NCBI GenBank assembly: GCA_951217055.1
Contig: OX578279.1
Coordinates: 30,778,173 to 30,842,172 of the forward strand
Direction: 5' to 3'
DNA length: 64,000 nucleotides
Source of the DNA: Gerris lacustris
Taxonomy: Eukaryota > Arthropoda > Insecta > Hemiptera > Gerridae
Shown here: positions 58,206 through 64,000 of the stretch, in pieces
Layout: each line of letters begins with the position of its first letter
Numbering within the stretch: the first letter of the stretch is position 1
Program-made: the position numbers and the translations under genes
Notes under the pieces: model-generated
Seen by the model: only the letters and a program-made list of their open reading frames with translations
The model's database searches: none
What the model was told of the DNA's origin: nothing

Positions 58206-59629
58206 GAGGAATTATTCCGATAAGACAAACTAAGAATAATTGCTGAACATAAAAAATTCGCAAAAACAACCTAAATCAATTTAAAATTAATATTTTAATA
58301 TAAAATATAATAATTCTTGTAATATGAAATATAATAATGCTTGCAATAATTAATATAAGAATGCTTAATTGAAATATTGTAGAAATTACTCACGATTTTG
58401 AAATTATAAAAGCAAATTCGATCAGTTTAATGTAATAACCTCAAGTGTTTTGACTATTTAGTTTAGTTTATAGTTAGTCACGAATAATAAACTGATGCAA
58501 TCAACAGATTATTAGTTCACTATATACGCATACTAAGTGATAGTGTTATTTTTTTCATAATAAACTGAGCAACTTAGCTTAGGGCTGATTAAGTTACAAT
58601 ATACAATTATATTATTCGTTTTATTTTGGATAACCTGACACTTAAATAGATTACTTTGGTTGCAGTTCATTATTTTTAATCAGATGATCTGTTGGGAAGT
58701 CGTTAAGGGTTGGTAATAATCTTAAACAACATTTACTTCACAGACGCGATCTACTGTATTGCGCCTCTCTCCGAGGCATAGACGTGCCAGATCCATCATT
58801 TAATTAGTGTGTATATAATTTAAAATTAGGTAACATTTAAGCTTCAAGTGATCATATAGGGCTTTGAGTATCAATTTAAAAATATTAAAAATTATAACAA
58901 AAACTATCACATACCGGTCGAGTAAAGGTGCGTGCACAAGATACTTTATTACTCAACGTAACAAGAAAATCCACCAATTACATTGGCTTCATCTATATAA
59001 TTTTTTTTTAAAAATATTCTCTCCTGTAACACCGCTTTCGTAAATTAATTGAATAACCATTAAGAATCAACAATTATAGTTATTTACGCAACAAGGGAGA
59101 GAAGTATGCTTTCCTGCTCGAGGTTAAGTTTTCTCCTGAGGCACCGTCGAAGGAGATAATCCCAAGAACAGAAATACTTTCATATTGCGTATTAAATTTT
59201 ATCTTCGCCTAGTATACCATGGCTAATCTAAAGTAATCTTCCCGAAAAAAATTGAGTGAAACAGCTGATTAGCTTTACTACCAACATAATACTTAAAAAA
59301 TACCCTTTAAAAAGGTATTACCACTCTTTCCACTCCTATAGGAGGGATGTCACATTTCCCGCCCTGTTATTAGCAATCTAAATCAAATTAGACAATGTAA
59401 GTCGTAGAAAATATTTATGTAACTAGGCAGCCCAATGGAATTTTGCTGACAAGTTTTGTCAGTTTTAGTTCCGAGCCGAAGGCGAGTAGTCGAATTATAT
59501 TTTTGTTAAGTTTTAATTTAATTTTTTAAACCGGATTGGAACGCAATTAAGATTTTTTTCTTTTTTTGGTCCGATCAATAGATTATTTTTTTAATACTGG
59601 GGATCGCTAAGTAATATTGGTTTATTTTT

Positions 59630-60155
59630 AAAAAATTGATTGCTTCCGAGTTTACTGAAGCTAAGTCATCGATAGGATGAATGAACATTTTTTAATGTCT
59701 CCGATTTCAAAAATTCAAAGACAGAAATCCGTTTCAGACATCAGGGAACAATTTTGGTTCCGTGTCTCTGTCGGTCTGTCAATCAGTCACCCAATTTTTG
59801 CGAACCGACATATCTAAAAAACTATTTTTATTTTAATGAAATTTTGATGGTAGGTAATTAACCCATTGTTGGTCCCATATAAATAAACTTCCACATGCGC
59901 ACAAATATACATTAATTTACACCTATATCTTAAAAAGTACACACCTAATATTTATGAAATTTGGATGGTTTGTCAAAAGTAGCCCGCAGATTATTTCCAA
60001 CAATCTGCGTTCTTTAAATTTTGTTTAATTGATACTTTAATTCGTGTAAAAAAAAAAAAAATGTTTAACAGATTTTAAAAACGGGGGAAAATTAAATAAA
60101 TTTGACAACAATAAGATGTAAAAGCATAAAATTATTAAATTACTGGCAGACTTTT
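59630..60155 (+). repeat. Dispersed repeat family F, second copy
   Basis: GCTTCCGAGTTTACTGAAGC, TTTTGGTTCCGTGTCTCTGT, CGGTCTGTCAATCAG, CGAACCGACATATCTAAAAA, ACCCATTGTTGGTCCCATAT, GGATGGTTTGTCAAAAGTAG and a final ACTGGCAGACT follow the same order as the copy in the last Ddr intron. Confidence 0.85.
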
Positions 60156-60690
60156 TTTTATTGCTTTAATGTTTTTGGAGATATATTAAGGTTAAGAATT
60201 AAGGTACTTCTTCGTTTCGTGATATCCAGTCTCGTATTCATATTCTATACTAGTCTAGACTAAGGGATACACTGTTATACAGTAGAGAGAATATTTTTTT
60301 TTTGTCTAAAGAACTTTGGGACAACGTCACTCTTCTAAAGTGTAAAAAACAAGTGAATACGAGACTGGACACACGAAACGAAGAATTACCCGAATTAATA
60401 TATTATGTTACAATAGAAGTGACGTGATATTATTATTATTAGAAACTAAGGAATAATAGAAATTTAATGAATAAATAAATAAGTTTTATCAAAACTTAGT
60501 CACTGAAACATATACATACCACTATTTGATTTAAAGTGAAAACAGTATTATTATTTACTATTATTTGCTTATCTATTACTCGCTTTATAAAACAATAAAT
60601 GCATAATGTATTAAACATTTATTAGAACGTAAAACCTCCACTTTAATTAAACTTTTAAAATCACTCTACGTCAAATAAAAAGTTTTCATA

Positions 60691-60693
<3 letters not shown>

Positions 60694-60733
<40 letters not shown>
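60694..60733 (+). repeat. poly-A tract, ~40 bp
   Basis: Homopolymer A run. No retroposed body ending in it was recognised on the left side. Confidence 0.9.
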
Positions 60734-60736
<3 letters not shown>

Positions 60737-62039
60737 ATTATAACAAATGGTTACAAAGAAAAACTCTAATAAAAAGCAGGGTTATTGTTTCAGAATAAAT
60801 GTTTATACTTAAAAAAGACCTCTTCTTAAGAATAAGTCCCTTGAGTACAGAAAGTTCGATTAGAATTTCAAACAAAACCAATAAATCGTTTTATTTCGAT
60901 TTAGCGCAGCTGTTTTTAGACGGAAAAGGGAGTTAATTTTACGAAATTGCGCCGAAGGGTGAAACACAATTGTTTTAGAGAACCCGAAAGAGAATTATTT
61001 CTTATGATTAAATCTGGTTCCCAGTTTTCCAGTTATTGTTTATTAAAATGTACCAAAGAATTGGCTATTACTATACTCCCTCAACTTTAAGGTTATGAAA
61101 ATTGAAATTTTTTTTTAATAAGTTTTTTTTTATCCTACAACCGAATGTTCTGATAAGAAAAGTTTATTCATATTTTTTATTTTTAAAACAATCACAGGAA
61201 AAAAAGCGAAAACGGTTTGTACATTTTTAAAAACAATAACCCTTCTTATAACAAAAACAATCAAATAATCGAAACTGTTTGCTCTACCAATAAAAATTCC
61301 AAATCGGTTTTTCAAAGTTTTTAATTATTTTATAAACGAAAACTTGGAAAGTGTTTATTAAAAAAGCTTTCACTCTCATAAAAGTTTTGAATGAAAAAAA
61401 AACAACGTAACAATCAAAAACAAGCTCTAGTGAATTTCACTAACAATTCATTTCGAAGTACTCATTGAAACAATGGTATTTAATAACAAAAAACAAAGAA
61501 GGAGCAAAGAAAATGTTTTTATTAATCAGAGAAGTATTTTAATTAGATCGATATGCATGCATTTTCAATATAAACTTATAAAACGTACCCTTATAATCAC
61601 CGTCAAAAGTAAAGCCTCTTAAATAGCAAAAATCACGACAGTAATTAAATTGGTTCGTCACTGATAACCAATAGTTGTGCATTTTGCTTACACGAATGTA
61701 GATACGTATATTTAATAGCATACTTGTATAAATACAATAAAACTTTAGTATATTTGTATAGATATATACAATTACAGTGGTCATTTATAATTTGAAGTTC
61801 TAGGTCTTCGCAGTGTGGACTCAAAGGCCACACTGTCAACTCAAACTGACACCATCAAAAGATGCATCCAGTATTGGCAGCAAAACTTCGATCGCACACC
61901 TATATCGAGAAAGTAGTCCATAGACAATGGCTATGGACGCTGCAAGACCTAAAATTATGATTCCAACCATGGGAACCATGAATCTACATAGTCTTCAACT
62001 AATAAATAAATCCATTACGGCTTAATATTGAATTTTAAT

Positions 62040-62580
62040 AATTTTAGGTTACATTTATTGAACAGGGACCACTTTTTGGTCTTCTGACTGTCAGTCTATC
62101 CGTCAAAATGTGTAAGAACCACTATATCTCAAAAACTACTTCTCTGATTTAAATGGTCGGTCATAATTAGCCTTAGCCATTGTTAGTCCCACATTAATAG
62201 GAACATTCTGCGCCCATTACTCCTCTCCCGAAGGCACAAACGTTCTAATTAACGCCTTCACCTACAAAACTGCTAATCCAATTTCGAAGAAATTTGGCTG
62301 GATTGTTAAATGTAGCCCACAGATTTAACCATCTGCGCAAATTTATATTAAAAAAAGGTGTGTCCCCACTGGATATATCAGAAACAGGCTCCAACAACCA
62401 CATTTTCTTAACCATCTGCGCACATTTATATTAAAAAAGGTGTGTCCCCACTGGAAATATCAAAAAAAGGCTCCAACAACCACATTTTCAATTCCCAGTG
62501 GGTCACATTATTGTTTCTTATGTGGCCATTCGTCCAATAGAAGAACGCGAGGAAGCTATGTGCCAAAATAATTTGCAGAC
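62040..62580 (+). repeat. Dispersed repeat family F, third copy, with 83-bp tandem duplication
   Basis: GACTGTCAGTCTATCCGTC, CACTATATCTCAAAAACTAC, GCCATTGTTAGTCCCACATT, GGCTGGATTGTTAAATGTAG and final GCGAGGAAGCTATGTGCC define the family. Within it AACCATCTGCGC at 62327 and 62410 starts two 83-bp units containing GGTGTGTCCCCACTGG and GGCTCCAACAACCACATTTT. Confidence 0.85.
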
Positions 62581-62997
62581 TATTTCATATTGTTAATGTT
62601 CCCACTGCCACCTATATCGATTGATGACTGATGTCCATGATGATCAAAATGCCGAAAGTATTTTATCCCAATTACTCAATCTACTTTGCTGCAAGTCCTA
62701 GGCAGCGCTACATATCAAAAATTAAAATAATGAAAAAGTAATTAAAAATATAATTAAATTCTGTTCAAAAACATTTCTAACTGTTGATCAAAACAACTGA
62801 CCTATAATACATTTGTATATGGATTAATTATTAACATTATCACGTACAGCAAAACGATACTATAAATAAATGTTTCGTAATAAATCGTGTCCTTAATTTG
62901 TTAACAGCTAAGACGAATGACATAATTTATTAAAAACAATATATTAATACCACATTCCAATTTCTTTATTAAACGGGTTAAAATTATTAATTTAGAG

Positions 62998-62999
<2 letters not shown>

Positions 63000-63055
<56 letters not shown>
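63000..63055. repeat. (AT)n microsatellite
   Basis: About 55 bp of AT dinucleotide repeat. Confidence 0.95.
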
Positions 63056-63058
<3 letters not shown>

Positions 63059-63521
63059 AAATAAAACAGCACACAACAACAACAAAAATTAGAAACAGAG
63101 GGTGAAGATTAATAAGTTTTTTTGTTTTTTTTTACTAAAATAATATTAATTTATCATTAAAGCTTAAGTTTATTTTCTTTTTAAAAACATAAATAATATC
63201 ATATATAGAATTTCCAATTAAGTAGTAAAAATTTATGTATACATTTTTATGATTCCACGTTTTACTCGTGTATCTCAATTAACAAACATGGTAAAACCAC
63301 TTACAATTAATGCAGTTAACCTCTTTTTAAAACCGGAATAAATAAACAGTTTATGAAGGAAGAGAGAGAAAAACAAGTATGTATACAAACAGACATATTT
63401 GAAATAGAAATAGCTTAATATTAAAAGAATAGTAAGTGGTTAGGTTGTACAGCAAATACTAACAAGTTAAGGTACACGAATGGAGTATGAGTATGAATAC
63501 ATCGTAGGTTAATAACTACTA

Positions 63522-63525
<4 letters not shown>

Positions 63526-63602
<77 letters not shown>
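63526..63602. repeat. (AT)n microsatellite
   Basis: About 77 bp of AT dinucleotide repeat; Ile/Tyr open frames across it are artefacts. Confidence 0.95.
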
Positions 63603-63604
<2 letters not shown>

Positions 63605-64000
63605 ATTTAAGGTACGTGCTATAGTGCTACCTTACAAATCCTTAGGTCAGTCAGGTTACTTTCTAAACAATTTATCACATATAAGGTTCTTGACTTATAG
63701 TGTCAGAGCTATAAATCACTATAAGAATTAATTATTATTACCACTTTTATTTATTTTTCCTTTTCAGTTTTTTTTTTTCAAAAATACCAAGTGGCAGTTA
63801 ATTTGTTTTGTGTTAGTTAAAACTATGTAACAACATGTTCAATTATGTATACAAAAGTAAAATGATGATTACAATAAATATCGATATTTTTTATTAATAA
63901 TAAGGCAATAGGTTCATTTCTACTTCATATTTATCATGTTCAATAAATAAAACGTGTCATTATAGCACCGTAGTAAGCTTTTATAACAAACAACTGAACT

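Larger units (their letters stand above)
55883..64000 (-). other. Probable upstream Ddr intron sequence, no exon recognised
   Basis: The most upstream exon seen starts with a split codon, so coding continues upstream, i.e. to the right. In 8.1 kb I find no discoidin-like exon. Contents are repeats: a SINE-like piece at 56.4-56.7, a GC-richer patch at 56.97-57.17, a MITE end at ~58.0-58.2, family F copies at 59.6 and 62.0 kb, a poly-A run and two (AT)n tracts. Short missed exons remain possible. Confidence 0.55.

Overview
This window is eukaryotic nuclear DNA, AT-rich and intron-containing, and most likely from an arthropod, probably an insect. The evidence is two BEL/Pao LTR retrotransposons, hAT and other terminal-inverted-repeat elements, a tRNA-derived SINE, and a spliced receptor tyrosine kinase gene of the discoidin domain receptor (DDR) family. 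There are no bacterial operons, CRISPR arrays or prophage genes. The species cannot be named from the sequence alone.

Layout. 1-3.5 kb: the 5' part of a BEL/Pao element on the minus strand. It has an LTR, a leader and an uninterrupted Gag-protease-RT frame of 837 codons that leaves the window at base 1. 3.5-5.8 kb: non-coding, with short inverted repeats and possible piggyBac-like scraps. 5.8-7.8 kb: the 3' part of a second BEL/Pao element, with integrase, one in-frame stop, a C-terminal domain and an LTR. It is cut off at 7.8 kb by an eight-unit 146-bp satellite. 9.0-10.9 kb: a non-autonomous element with ~94-bp terminal inverted repeats. 12.4-27.5 kb: four unrelated tandem arrays packed end to end, namely a 9.2 kb C/A-only array, a palindromic GGTCCTA array, a GGGG-containing 12-mer array and an 18-mer CAATTG array. 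27.9-32.5 kb: an 11-bp GACGCGGGTT minisatellite that switches strand near 30.6 kb and is carried with a dispersed repeat module. The same module occurs without the minisatellite at 35 kb. 33.6-34.3 kb: a clean hAT-type MITE with an 8-bp target duplication. 35.4-41.7 kb: AT-rich, no gene seen.

41.8-55.9 kb: the 3' nine coding exons of a Ddr gene on the minus strand. Splice sites and reading phase agree at every junction I reconstructed. The exons encode the end of the ectodomain stalk, one membrane helix, a tyrosine-rich juxtamembrane region and a complete kinase domain ending at a TGA. The discoidin-domain exons are not visible up to 64 kb and presumably lie further right. The introns hold a SINE with perfect 14-bp target duplications, a hairpin-rich MITE, a small insert flanked by 15-bp direct repeats, (AT)n tracts and copies of a dispersed repeat family.

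The points most worth a second look are the ~20 kb multi-satellite block beside Ddr, the mobile-looking module with and without its minisatellite, conservative changes at normally fixed kinase positions in Ddr, and the intact-looking BEL/Pao frame with an unusual protease motif. I see no new multi-gene system. All coordinates were read by eye, and array edges are good to about 10-20 bp.
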